Of a stretch of 62,777 nt of DNA, positions 1 to 8,212 are shown piece after piece. The DNA is taken from NCBI GenBank assembly GCA_047626155.1, contig JBLHRR010000015.1, positions 1 through 62,777 on the forward strand, given 5' to 3'. The notes under the pieces are model-generated. The model ran no database searches. It was not told the DNA's origin and worked only from the letters and a program-made list of their open reading frames with translations. The translations under genes were made by a program, and so were the position numbers. The first letter of the stretch is position 1; the number at the start of each line of letters is the position of its first letter. The DNA comes from CALGLS01 sp047626155 (GTDB lineage Bacteria > Bacteroidota > Bacteroidia > Chitinophagales > Saprospiraceae).

Positions 1-1851
1 CTTAGGCAACTGCTTAATCCTCTTCCCCTGCGAATCCGTCACCAACAACAAGTCAATAGCCTCCTCCATATCCACAAAAACGTAATCCGTTGCAGGATTA
101 GGGAAACACTTAATCTGCTTAATGAACTCTTTAAGCTCCTCATTTCTTCGTTCTTTTCGAGTCAGTTTTTTTTGCTTCGCCCCCTTCTCTACAAAATCTT
201 CCACTGGAGCACAATCATGATAATCACTACTCTCTCCGATCAAACGAACCATCATATCATTCAGCGTTTCGATGTTGTGGTCGCCCGCTTCCGGTTTGAT
301 GTGGCTATTGCCAATACCGCTATGGTCCGTCAGAAACGTATAGGTGCCATTAGTGGCCATGGTGAAAAATTTCAAAAGGAATTCCGTTTCCTTATTTACA
401 CCACTCGAAGCGATGGGAATGACTTTGATGCCTTTGGCGGCAGCCAGTTGGATGCTCTTTTCGAGACTTTTCATTTCTTCTTTCACATGATGTGGCGGAG
501 CATCTAACACTAGGAATACAATTCGAGCAATCGCGTCTTCATTCCAATCCATTTCGTTGATGGCGTGACCGAGGCCGAGGTCTACCGCTTCCGGATAATC
601 ACCGCCAGAACCCAATTGCTGCTTTTGTAAGAAGTCGATTGTTTCTTTTTCGTTTTCACTAAAAGCAACAGTACGTAGTGTATTTTTCTCCGACCTATCT
701 GTGTAACAAACTGCACCCGTACGTAATTTAATTCCCAGTTCTTCTTCAGATCGCTGGATTACATCACTGGCCTCTGCCTTCAAATACTTCAATTCGTCAC
801 CCATTGATCCAGTTACATCTATCACAAAAACGACATCTACATCTTTGCTGGCCGAGCAATCGAGTGGAAGGTTTAGAGCGTTGATTCCTTCTGTATAATT
901 CATGGCAGCAAAAGTCTCTCGGTATTGATCCTGTTGAACCCTTAGTTTAAAATCGGAATCTTTCGCTCCGAAGAAGTTGCCCCAAAGTTCCGCCCCTCCT
1001 TTATTGTCACTTTTACTTTCCCAAATCACCTCGTCACTTTGATTCAATAACTGAATAGAGACGTTGGCCAAAGCCCTCCCTTGCTCATCTGAAAGCTTTA
1101 CGGAAAAGCGTTGTTGCGGATGATATCCCCAGTGCTCCTGATACTGAGCGAATTGTTCGTTTTTCATTAGGGTTTCCCAAAAAGTCCAGTTGTCTAGATC
1201 TTTCCATTCTCCGGCAGTGAGCTGCCCAGCGGCTTCTGTAGATGCTGGTGGAGCTTCGGCGGGGGCTAGTGGTTCTGGTTTTACTAGATCAGATTCTGAA
1301 ACCTCCTCTATTTCACTCACTTTATCTAGAGATACTTCTGTAATGGTAGATCCGGAAAACCTGATAGAAGGCCCAACCACTTCTTCTGTCGCGCTTATTC
1401 CTGCTGCTTCAGCCGCAACAGAGGTAATTGTTTTTTTGGCAGCTGTTCGAATCTCTTCGTTAGTCACTGTTGACTTCATTGCTGTATCATTACGCTTAGT
1501 TCGGATCTTAGAATCTGAAACCACAATTTCTTCTAAAATAACACCGGTACTTAAAGGCACATCAAATGTATTCTTTTGCCCAGCTCTAACAATTACTCCA
1601 TTGGTTTTTGACTTGAGATATCCTACATATTCGACCATAACATCGTAGGTGCCTGGATCAATATTTATATGATAATCCCCTTCAAAATCAGTTGCTACTC
1701 CGGTGATAAGTATCTCTCCTTTATATAACACAACATTAGCAGCAATCAATTCTTCCCCTGTTTCTGAGTCAGTAATCTTTCCCGAAAGGGAAGTCTGCGC
1801 ATATAAGCTACTGACGAATAGCAAAGCTAAAATAGTAGATAAATATTTCAT
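1..1851 (-). CDS. Secreted VWA-domain protein with carboxypeptidase-regulatory-like N-terminus and T9SS sorting domain (C-terminus cut by window edge)
   Basis: The frame is open for 617 codons from an ATG at 1849-1851 to the window edge without a stop. The N-terminus (MKYLSTILALLFVSSLYAQ) is a Sec signal peptide. Residues ~20-105 look like a carboxypeptidase-regulatory-like beta-sandwich (SGKITDSETGEELIAANV), followed by a low-complexity Pro/Ala/Glu linker. A von Willebrand factor A domain starts near residue 340 with the MIDAS motif DVTGS at 345-349. The visible end (KCFPNPATDYVFV and on) matches the start of a type A T9SS sorting domain, so export through type IX secretion and surface attachment or release is likely. 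The ligand is unknown. The gene is transcribed leftward and has no same-strand neighbour in view downstream. Domain calls are by motif; the partial C-terminus is certain. Confidence 0.85.
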   Translation of the reverse strand, partial: MKYLSTILALLFVSSLYAQTSLSGKITDSETGEELIAANVVLYKGEILITGVATDFEGDYHINIDPGTYDVMVEYVGYLKSKTNGVIVRAGQKNTFDVPLSTGVILEEIVVSDSKIRTKRNDTAMKSTVTNEEIRTAAKKTITSVAAEAAGISATEEVVGPSIRFSGSTITEVSLDKVSEIEEVSESDLVKPEPLAPAEAPPASTEAAGQLTAGEWKDLDNWTFWETLMKNEQFAQYQEHWGYHPQQRFSVKLSDEQGRALANVSIQLLNQSDEVIWESKSDNKGGAELWGNFFGAKDSDFKLRVQQDQYRETFAAMNYTEGINALNLPLDCSASKDVDVVFVIDVTGSMGDELKYLKAEASDVIQRSEEELGIKLRTGAVCYTDRSEKNTLRTVAFSENEKETIDFLQKQQLGSGGDYPEAVDLGLGHAINEMDWNEDAIARIVFLVLDAPPHHVKEEMKSLEKSIQLAAAKGIKVIPIASSGVNKETEFLLKFFTMATNGTYTFLTDHSGIGNSHIKPEAGDHNIETLNDMMVRLIGESSDYHDCAPVEDFVEKGAKQKKLTRKERRNEELKEFIKQIKCFPNPATDYVFVDMEEAIDLLLVTDSQGKRIKQLPK

Positions 1852-2134
1852 TGTAATTTGTTTTTGATGAGTAGAGCTTATTCTGTTTTTGGTGTTTGAT
1901 TTCCAATTGAGCCGCATTATTATACGCCTCGCTCTGCGGCCTCTGCGGGAGAAATTTCGTTCGGGGACGCATTTTGCACTCTAGGTACGAATAAGAAATA
2001 ATAAAAAACTTAAGACGAAGTACGATCGAATTCAGCAATGGAACAAACCAACTCAATGGCTTAATTCGGTTTCCTTAATTCCATCTATTTGTGTAGATGT
2101 GCCTTTCTGCTAAATGGGTGGGTGAGCTGAGGGT

Positions 2135-2761
2135 TTAGATGGAAAAAGAAACGGCTTCATTAACCAACTGATACTGCAAATTTAAAACGCTGGCATTCAC
2201 GAAAGTTGTCCCCTCCACTTCACACATACCATAGCTCTCATGGATGTGACCAAAGACGGACAGCTTAGGTTTGACCTCAGCTATTCGCTTCCGCAACATT
2301 TCACAACCTGCCTCAAAACCATCAGCAGTTCGGTCGAGGATACCATGAGGTGGTCCATGAGTTAACAGTACATCTACATCAGGTGGAATCAATTGCCAGT
2401 GTCGATCAATTTCTGCACCGCGATCCCGATTGAAAGCCCAGTCGAAGAAGCGAGGTTGTACTGGCGAACCCCAGAAATTTATTCCATCGATGGTGATTCC
2501 ACTATCGTTGAGGTAGGTAACGCCTTCCGGAATCATAGCGGCTATTTTCTCAGGAGATTCTTTTTCAAAGAAAAAATCATGATTTCCAGCAATGAAAATT
2601 TTGTGTTCAAAATCCTGTCGGCTAAACCATTCGAGAAATAGTTGTATCTCAATTTCACTGCCGCGTTTAGAAATGTCTCCAGTGTGTAACAATGTGTCTC
2701 CGGGAGGGAGTTGAAGTGGATTGTGAGAACCGTGAGTGTCAGAGATGAGCGTAAGTTTCAT
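2135..2761 (-). CDS. Calcineurin-like metallophosphoesterase (MPPED-like)
   Basis: A 208-residue protein with the full set of metal-ligand motifs of the calcineurin-like phosphoesterase fold: SDTHG (Asp8, His10), TGDIS (Asp29), GNHD (Asn60, His61), THGPPH (His135) and GHIH (His172, His174). The compact size and the THGPPHGILD segment fit the MPPED1/MPPED2-like branch, which hydrolyses phosphodiesters with two bound metal ions. The substrate cannot be read from sequence. No signal peptide is present, so it should be cytoplasmic. The ATG at 2759-2761 lies just before the first conserved motif. A strong hairpin at 2800-2845 separates it from the upstream SNF2-associated gene, so it is probably transcribed on its own. 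Confidence 0.9.
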   Translation of the reverse strand: MKLTLISDTHGSHNPLQLPPGDTLLHTGDISKRGSEIEIQLFLEWFSRQDFEHKIFIAGNHDFFFEKESPEKIAAMIPEGVTYLNDSGITIDGINFWGSPVQPRFFDWAFNRDRGAEIDRHWQLIPPDVDVLLTHGPPHGILDRTADGFEAGCEMLRKRIAEVKPKLSVFGHIHESYGMCEVEGTTFVNASVLNLQYQLVNEAVSFSI

Positions 2762-2799
2762 TGCAATTAGATTTAAAGAGCGATGGTTTCTATCAGCAA

Positions 2800-2845
2800 G
2801 TTACGGGTTCTAAAAGATTTAATCAAATTTTTTAGAACCCGTAAC
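2800..2845 (-). terminator. Strong 16-bp hairpin between the SNF2 operon and the phosphoesterase gene
   Basis: GTTACGGGTTCTAAAA (2800-2815) and its exact reverse complement (2830-2845) form a 16-bp perfect stem with a 14-nt AT-rich loop. It lies about 105 bp downstream of the stop of the 612-residue gene and 39 bp upstream of the phosphoesterase start. It lacks a clean U-tract on the minus strand, so it may be a terminator, an RNA-stabilising hairpin, or both. Confidence 0.5.
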
Positions 2846-2951
2846 ACAAGGAAAATGCCCTTCCTCAACTTGTCGAATGGAGTTCACAGCGTTAACTTAG
2901 CGGACCTTTTTTGCGGTAAAAAAACATTTGGCGGAACGCCAATTCACTAAG

Positions 2952-4790
2952 CTAAGTCACTAAATACCCAAACTCCGCTAACCTCTTCTTAAAGGTAATC
3001 ATTTTTGATTTAGGGAAAATGATATGATAACCCTCCGCCTTCAATACAAACTTCTTCAGTATTCCATCCTGCGCAATCAGCTGAATCAAGGCCCGGTTTG
3101 CTTCAGGTAATTTGTACAAAACCATCTGCTCCTTTAGTGGCTCAAAAGGATCGACCTTCATACTAAGGTCATCAAAGAAAGACTCCCAGTTAGCGGGGAA
3201 AGTAGCACCGGTTACCTCACGGAACATTTTGACTTTTTGCGCCAAGTCAGCCCGAGTATGAATGCCTTGTAAGAAGATTTGACTATCTGTCGCATAACGA
3301 TTGGGTCCCAATTGACGGGTATATGGTTTCAAAGTAAAAGCCATAGAACTGTCCGAACTTCCAACGGTAATGGTCAAAGCATCGGGAGAGAAAGTAATAC
3401 TTTTATCTTCTAACAGTTCTTCTACACTATAGTTGTCACGAAGTCCAAAAAGGTATTCACCTAGCTTTGTAAGTCGGAAATAACGGAGGCCGTCGTAGCA
3501 GGAGTAGCAGGTTTTACCAACTACGGTTCTGTCCGGTCTGTCGTAGGCTAAGTCGAAGATACCCAGCGCGGCATACATAAAGATGGTCGCTTTGAGATAA
3601 GGGATGCTAATGGCTTTATGGTACTTTTGTTCCTTGATCCAATGTCGAGTTTCCCGGTATTTGAAATCCCCTTCTTCGATCATCTCATCATAATCGTAGT
3701 ACAATTTGTCTCCTGCAAAATGGCTGACAATCGGTTCCATTGGAATGAGATTGAAACGAGCAGATTGGTAAAATTCTTCGAAACCAATCCAATGATACGC
3801 TCCATCTATACTGCTGTTTTCAACTATTGATTTTATAAATTTAAAATAGTAAGGCTCGATACCCGTGAGGTAATGGTTATCTATATGGCCCATTCCTTTG
3901 AGGTCCATAAGGAGGACTGCTGCCGTATCGCATTCGTTCAGCAAAGCACGGGAGAGTACTTTTTCCTGTAGGAATTTCAACCAATCACTGCCTGTTCTAC
4001 TGCCGGAATGCACAATCAAAGAGGACAAAATATTGGTCCGAAGAATACGTAGTTTTTTATCTTTTTCATCTTGGTCGAAAAAGGTCCTGATGTTGAGCGT
4101 CTTTTTCATTTTACCCAAAGAAGTAAACTTCGGACGGTTCTTACCGGTTACCGGAATCTGTCCTTGCTCATGATAAAGGAAAACTCTGCTGATTTCAGAA
4201 AGGATAGTTCTATCTCCTTCTTCATAAAGAAATTCTGTTTCTGGTATTTCTTTGTAAAGTACAATTTCTGCTTCTTTTGGTGGCGTGTAATAATTTTTCA
4301 ATTGAACACGTAATTCAAAAGGCAGCTTGATGGCAAGAGAGGTATTATTCCAGGAACCGACCTTCTCTGTTTGAAAAATTCGAAAATCAGGTATCAGCCG
4401 ATCCATCAAATTTCCATACCAATAACGATCCTTTTTTACAGCAACGGTCAAACCAAAACGGTCTAAGATATCCGTTTCATGGAGTTGCTTTTCAAAAATT
4501 AAAGTATCCCAAATTTTCTTAGCATCAGGCTGTATCTCCGCAGACCAAGCTTCGTACATGTCTTTGGAGAGAAAAGGCATCGAGACGAGTTTGGTCAGCT
4601 CCGCCTTGGTCAGACTTTTTTTATCCCCGAGCTCAACATAGATCGCTAAATCAAGACCTTCCGCTTCGAGCAGTTCGCTGTGCTTTTTGAGAAAGGCGAT
4701 GGTTAGTGGACGAAAGAGAGCGTCCATCTCCAATTTAGTGAAGGTGTCGAATGCAGCTTGGAGGAGTTTTACTTTCTGGTCGAGAATCAT
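2952..4790 (-). CDS. Uncharacterised SNF2-associated protein (612 aa)
   Basis: I do not recognise a named family. The 612-residue product has no signal peptide or membrane segment and is a mix of helices and charged segments. Two short stretches have winged-helix character: around residues 430-470 (FRLTKLGEYLFGL) and the last 35 residues (KKFVLKAEGYHIIFPKSKM, ending FGYLV). That layout loosely recalls XPB/Ssl2-type helicase accessory proteins, but this is only an impression. It follows the SNF2 ATPase gene on the same strand with a 127-bp gap and no visible terminator, so co-transcription and a role as its partner are likely. The start is the ATG at 4788-4790. Confidence 0.7.
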   Translation of the reverse strand: MILDQKVKLLQAAFDTFTKLEMDALFRPLTIAFLKKHSELLEAEGLDLAIYVELGDKKSLTKAELTKLVSMPFLSKDMYEAWSAEIQPDAKKIWDTLIFEKQLHETDILDRFGLTVAVKKDRYWYGNLMDRLIPDFRIFQTEKVGSWNNTSLAIKLPFELRVQLKNYYTPPKEAEIVLYKEIPETEFLYEEGDRTILSEISRVFLYHEQGQIPVTGKNRPKFTSLGKMKKTLNIRTFFDQDEKDKKLRILRTNILSSLIVHSGSRTGSDWLKFLQEKVLSRALLNECDTAAVLLMDLKGMGHIDNHYLTGIEPYYFKFIKSIVENSSIDGAYHWIGFEEFYQSARFNLIPMEPIVSHFAGDKLYYDYDEMIEEGDFKYRETRHWIKEQKYHKAISIPYLKATIFMYAALGIFDLAYDRPDRTVVGKTCYSCYDGLRYFRLTKLGEYLFGLRDNYSVEELLEDKSITFSPDALTITVGSSDSSMAFTLKPYTRQLGPNRYATDSQIFLQGIHTRADLAQKVKMFREVTGATFPANWESFFDDLSMKVDPFEPLKEQMVLYKLPEANRALIQLIAQDGILKKFVLKAEGYHIIFPKSKMITFKKRLAEFGYLVT

Positions 4791-4898
4791 TTATTTTAAC
4801 TTTACACTTTTCAAAAACAAGGTTTTGTCAGCCTATTACCTACGAGCGGAAGACAGTTCTTTAGGAGCTTGGGAGTTTGCGTTGGCAAAATTACACAC

Positions 4899-4914
4899 TA
4901 TTGTTATAACAATA
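4899..4914. repeat. 16-bp perfect palindrome just downstream of the SNF2 gene
   Basis: TATTGTTATAACAATA reads the same on both strands. It lies 4 bp beyond the SNF2 stop codon, in the 127-bp gap before the 612-residue gene. It is too AT-rich to terminate well; a protein-binding site is possible but unproven. Confidence 0.3.
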
Positions 4915-4917
4915 TAC

Positions 4918-7719
4918 TTACCCTTTCAACAATAAATCAATATCATCCATAGATAAAGATTTAGTAGAGGAACTATCCGATGAAATCACATTATCAAATA
5001 ACTCATTCTTCAATTCCTGTAATTTCAAAATCTTCTCCTCTATCGTCCCTAAGGAAATTAGTTTGTAGGCCAGTACCTTATTCTTTTGTCCAATTCGATG
5101 CGCCCGGTCAATGGCTTGGTTTTCCGCGGCCTTATTCCACCATGGATCGTAGATGAAAATCGTATCCGCTGCAGTTAAGTTCAATCCTACTCCACCAGTT
5201 TTTAAAGTCATCAAAAAGACTTTGCACTCCGGTTCGTTTTGGAAACGATTGACCAGCGCCTGACGATCCCGAGTTGCCCCCGTCATACTAACGAAATCGA
5301 CATTCATGTCTATTAGCTCTTTACTGATACTTTCGATGGCAGCGAGGAAGTTTACAAATATTAATATCTTATGGCCGTTGGCGATGGCATCAAATAATTG
5401 CTCCGTTAGCAATTCCAATTTAGCGGAAGCGACTCTCCCCTCAGATACCGCCTCTGGCACTGTAGCAATTTGTCGCAACTCGTTGAGCGCTTGAAAAATA
5501 AAGAACTGTGAGGATTCAATCCCTTTGTCTGCAACTTGCTGCTGGATAGCGACTTCGTAGAAAGCTCTTCTTTGGTGGTAGAGTTTGTATTGTGCTGGAT
5601 TCATTTCTACCGTAAGCACTTGTTCGATCTTATCAGGGAGATCATCCAGAACGTCTTTTTTCAAACGACGGAGAACGTAAGGATAGATTTTTTGGCGTAA
5701 AGCGGCCATTGCATCCTTATTGTTATCCTTTTGAATGGGCATCAAAAAATCTTCGTTGAAACGATGGGTGCTGCCGAACATTCTGGGGTTTAGAAAACGG
5801 AAAAGCGAATACAATTCACCTAGATTATTTTCGATAGGCGTACCACTTAATGCAAGTCTATGGTCTGAGCGAATCATTAAGGCGGCCTGCGTCGTTTGTG
5901 CTTTTATGTTTTTAATATTTTGAGATTCATCCAAAATCATATAATGGAAATCCTCTTCTTTTAATCGCTCCACCTCGTTCCGCATAATGGCGTAAGTGGT
6001 CAGTATTAAGTTGGCTTTCTTCGCTTCAACAAAATTTCTGTTATTGCCATAGAAAGTATGCGTTGTAATTTGAGGGGCGAATTTGGCAATTTCCTTTTCC
6101 CAGTTGAACAACAAACTTTTAGGCATCACGATCAGCGTAGGTTTTTCCGTTCCCGGATAATCCGCAGCCATTAAGGCAATGGTTTGAATCGTTTTTCCCA
6201 GTCCCATATCATCGGCCAGACAACCGCCGAGCTGATGCGTTCTAAGATAATCCAACCATTTGTAACCTTGCTCCTGATAAGGTCGAAGTTCTGCATTTAT
6301 CGTAGGTATTACTACTTCAGCTGCTGCCAAGGAATTAAAACCTTCATATATAGATCTCGATTGTTCAAATACTTTTTGGTCCGCTACGTCATTGATTAAA
6401 TCCTCCGCCATTGGCAAATCGAAAAAGGAGAGTTCTGCTTTTTTGCCGTCTACCTTTTTGAATAATCGTTCGAGACGTTTGACGTATTGTTCATTTAGTA
6501 GTGCATGACTGCCATCGCTAAGTTGGATGTAGCGTTGTTTTTTATATTGACTAATGGCATCAAAAATATTAATTTCTTCGCCATCAAAATCAAGCGTGAC
6601 TTCCCCTTCAAAGAAATCAATTTGGTGGCCAAGGCTCATTTTCAATTGAGGCGCCTTGGTACTGATTTTATAAGATTTCAATTTTTCTGCACCAAAAATC
6701 AAATAACGTATCAAAAGGTTGGGCAACTCGCCGTAGATGAAATTCGCCGCAGTCTCCTCGGGAATAATAAAGAGTTGGCCATCCAAGAAGATCTCCTCCT
6801 GTTCTGCTTTCTTCTTTTTAGGATGGTTGCGTTTTAGCAATTTCCCAATTTCACGAACGTAATTGTCGGTTGGCTCCTGTTCAATTAATTTGATGGTCAC
6901 TACTTTTTCCAGATCGTTGATTTCTGCAAAACGATACAATTCAAACTGTTGCAAAGCCATGATGTCCAGCCCTGGTAAAGATTGCCCGACTTTCAAGTAC
7001 AACGAATTGTTCTCATCAATTTTTTCAAAAAACAAACAAGGTCGTGCCAATACTTTTTCCTCACGGGAAACCAGAAACTTATAATCCTCAAAGGATACTT
7101 TGATCTGATCTAAGTTAGAAAATAAAAGCGATAAGTAGATCGGTAAATCCTTACGGAAAAATTTCGTTATAAAACGACTCATATTGAAAGAGCCAGCCCC
7201 CATCGGATCAACTTCAATGATTTGATTATCGACCAGAACAAAAGATTCGGTGATGACTTGAAATTCTTCGTGTGGTAAATCATTGTGTTGCAACACAATG
7301 ATTGATTGGAAAGCATCCTGTTCTGCTTCGTCTTCAACAGGTTGAATCAACAAGCGTACTTCCCCCTGCCCTTTCCCGAATTCGAGTAACAGTTTTTTAT
7401 GGTCAATGATGTTGTCACAATGTTGTAAGGCATCAATGAGGAAGGGATAATCCTTGAGGTAAATTTTATCCTGCGGCTTCTCCCAGTCAATGACGAAGCT
7501 GTTTTTATCGCTGATACCTTCGAGGGTTCGAAGCACGTTTCGGGTAGCACCTGCATAATTGAGGTAGGTGGTTTCTGCTATTTTACCTTGTTCATCAGTC
7601 ACGTCGAGGAAGGCCCCAAAGTGGTCGAATCCAATTTGGAAGAAGACCTCTTCGAAGGACTGAGTAGCTCCCTTTTGCAGCGGTTGTTTTTTGAAGAAAT
7701 CGAAGAATTGATCAGACAT
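4918..7719 (-). CDS. SNF2-family DNA-dependent ATPase/helicase
   Basis: A 933-residue protein. The last ~460 residues are a complete SNF2 motor: motif I ADDMGLGKT (502-510), motif II DESQ (597-600), motif III SGTP (625-628), motif V around LKTGGVGLNLTAAD (839-852) and motif VI RAHRIGQ (872-878). SNF2 proteins translocate on double-stranded DNA to remodel nucleoprotein complexes; bacterial relatives include RapA and many defence or repair proteins. Residues 1-470 are a variable beta-rich region with no zinc-binding SWIM cluster, which many Bacteroidota SNF2 proteins or their partners carry. A 120-bp palindromic element lies 17 bp upstream of the ATG. The 612-residue gene follows downstream. 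The exact cellular job is unknown. Confidence 0.92.
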   Translation of the reverse strand: MSDQFFDFFKKQPLQKGATQSFEEVFFQIGFDHFGAFLDVTDEQGKIAETTYLNYAGATRNVLRTLEGISDKNSFVIDWEKPQDKIYLKDYPFLIDALQHCDNIIDHKKLLLEFGKGQGEVRLLIQPVEDEAEQDAFQSIIVLQHNDLPHEEFQVITESFVLVDNQIIEVDPMGAGSFNMSRFITKFFRKDLPIYLSLLFSNLDQIKVSFEDYKFLVSREEKVLARPCLFFEKIDENNSLYLKVGQSLPGLDIMALQQFELYRFAEINDLEKVVTIKLIEQEPTDNYVREIGKLLKRNHPKKKKAEQEEIFLDGQLFIIPEETAANFIYGELPNLLIRYLIFGAEKLKSYKISTKAPQLKMSLGHQIDFFEGEVTLDFDGEEINIFDAISQYKKQRYIQLSDGSHALLNEQYVKRLERLFKKVDGKKAELSFFDLPMAEDLINDVADQKVFEQSRSIYEGFNSLAAAEVVIPTINAELRPYQEQGYKWLDYLRTHQLGGCLADDMGLGKTIQTIALMAADYPGTEKPTLIVMPKSLLFNWEKEIAKFAPQITTHTFYGNNRNFVEAKKANLILTTYAIMRNEVERLKEEDFHYMILDESQNIKNIKAQTTQAALMIRSDHRLALSGTPIENNLGELYSLFRFLNPRMFGSTHRFNEDFLMPIQKDNNKDAMAALRQKIYPYVLRRLKKDVLDDLPDKIEQVLTVEMNPAQYKLYHQRRAFYEVAIQQQVADKGIESSQFFIFQALNELRQIATVPEAVSEGRVASAKLELLTEQLFDAIANGHKILIFVNFLAAIESISKELIDMNVDFVSMTGATRDRQALVNRFQNEPECKVFLMTLKTGGVGLNLTAADTIFIYDPWWNKAAENQAIDRAHRIGQKNKVLAYKLISLGTIEEKILKLQELKNELFDNVISSDSSSTKSLSMDDIDLLLKG

Positions 7720-7736
7720 TTTTAGTTATTATTATT

Positions 7737-7850
7737 TTTTGACGAAGCCCGTTTTTTTAAGTTCGTCAAACAGTTTTTCAACACTTCTTTCGTTACGCTA
7801 CAGTCGTTTTTGAAAAGCTTTTTGATGAACCACGTCATTACTCAAAGAAG
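7737..7850 (+). repeat. Palindromic intergenic element family 1, copy A (upstream of SNF2)
   Basis: About 114 bp of imperfect inverted repeat with a central CTTTCGTTACGCTACAGTCG block. It aligns over its full length with 47731-47850 and with the reverse complement of 8073-8190. The arm starting TTTGACGAAG ends 17 bp from the SNF2 start codon. The rest of the 493-bp gap (7720-8212) holds copy C and otherwise about 220 bp in which I see no gene. Confidence 0.7.
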
Positions 7851-8072
7851 GGTTGTTTTTGCCAGAAAGCGCGAAGATACGAAAGGGGAACTTGGAAAGG
7901 GATTTTAATTTAGTTTATTTTGCCTCGCTTTTAAAACAGATTCCTTGAAGAGAGCATAGTATAAATCAGAAAAGATGTCTTTAAGACGATACAAGCTAAA
8001 GTTAAAGGCCCGATTGAGCATCAAAGAGCAGTCTAAACCTGTTTAATCTTCCCAACCAATAAACTTTAACCC

Positions 8073-8190
8073 CTTCTTTGACAAATGACGTGGTTCTTTA
8101 AATAGATTTTCATAAGAGACTGTAGCGCAGCGAAAGGAGCGTTGGAGATCTATTTAAAGAACTAAAAACACGGAATTCTTCAAAGAATCA
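8073..8190 (-). repeat. Palindromic intergenic element family 1, copy C (upstream of arsM)
   Basis: About 118 bp, in the opposite orientation to copies A and B. The outer arms are TTCTTTGACAAATGACGTGG and, in reverse complement, TTCTTTGAAGAATTCCGTG. The centre carries CTTTCGCTGCGCTACAGTCT (reverse complement). It ends 22 bp from the arsM start codon, directly against the putative promoter. Confidence 0.7.
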
Positions 8191-8200
8191 TTTTAAAATA

Positions 8201-8208
8201 TACCTTTG
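8201..8208 (+). promoter_or_regulatory. Putative Bacteroidota -7 box of arsM (TACCTTTG)
   Basis: TACCTTTG matches the TAnnTTTG -7 consensus of the phylum's primary sigma factor. It lies only 4 nt before the arsM ATG at 8213, so transcription would start at or next to the start codon and the mRNA would be leaderless. No convincing -33 TTG box is seen; the end of element copy C occupies that position. Confidence 0.45.
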
Positions 8209-8212
8209 CGCT

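Noticed and set aside
172..1648. Open frames on the plus strand at 172-507 and 1190-1648
   Set aside because: They are antisense to the VWA/T9SS gene, whose signal peptide, MIDAS motif and sorting domain are convincing on the minus strand.
1808..2056. Small minus-strand frame upstream of the VWA gene
   Set aside because: It overlaps the signal peptide region of the VWA gene in another frame and has no family resemblance; the 283-bp gap holds only faint GCG-rich repeat traces.
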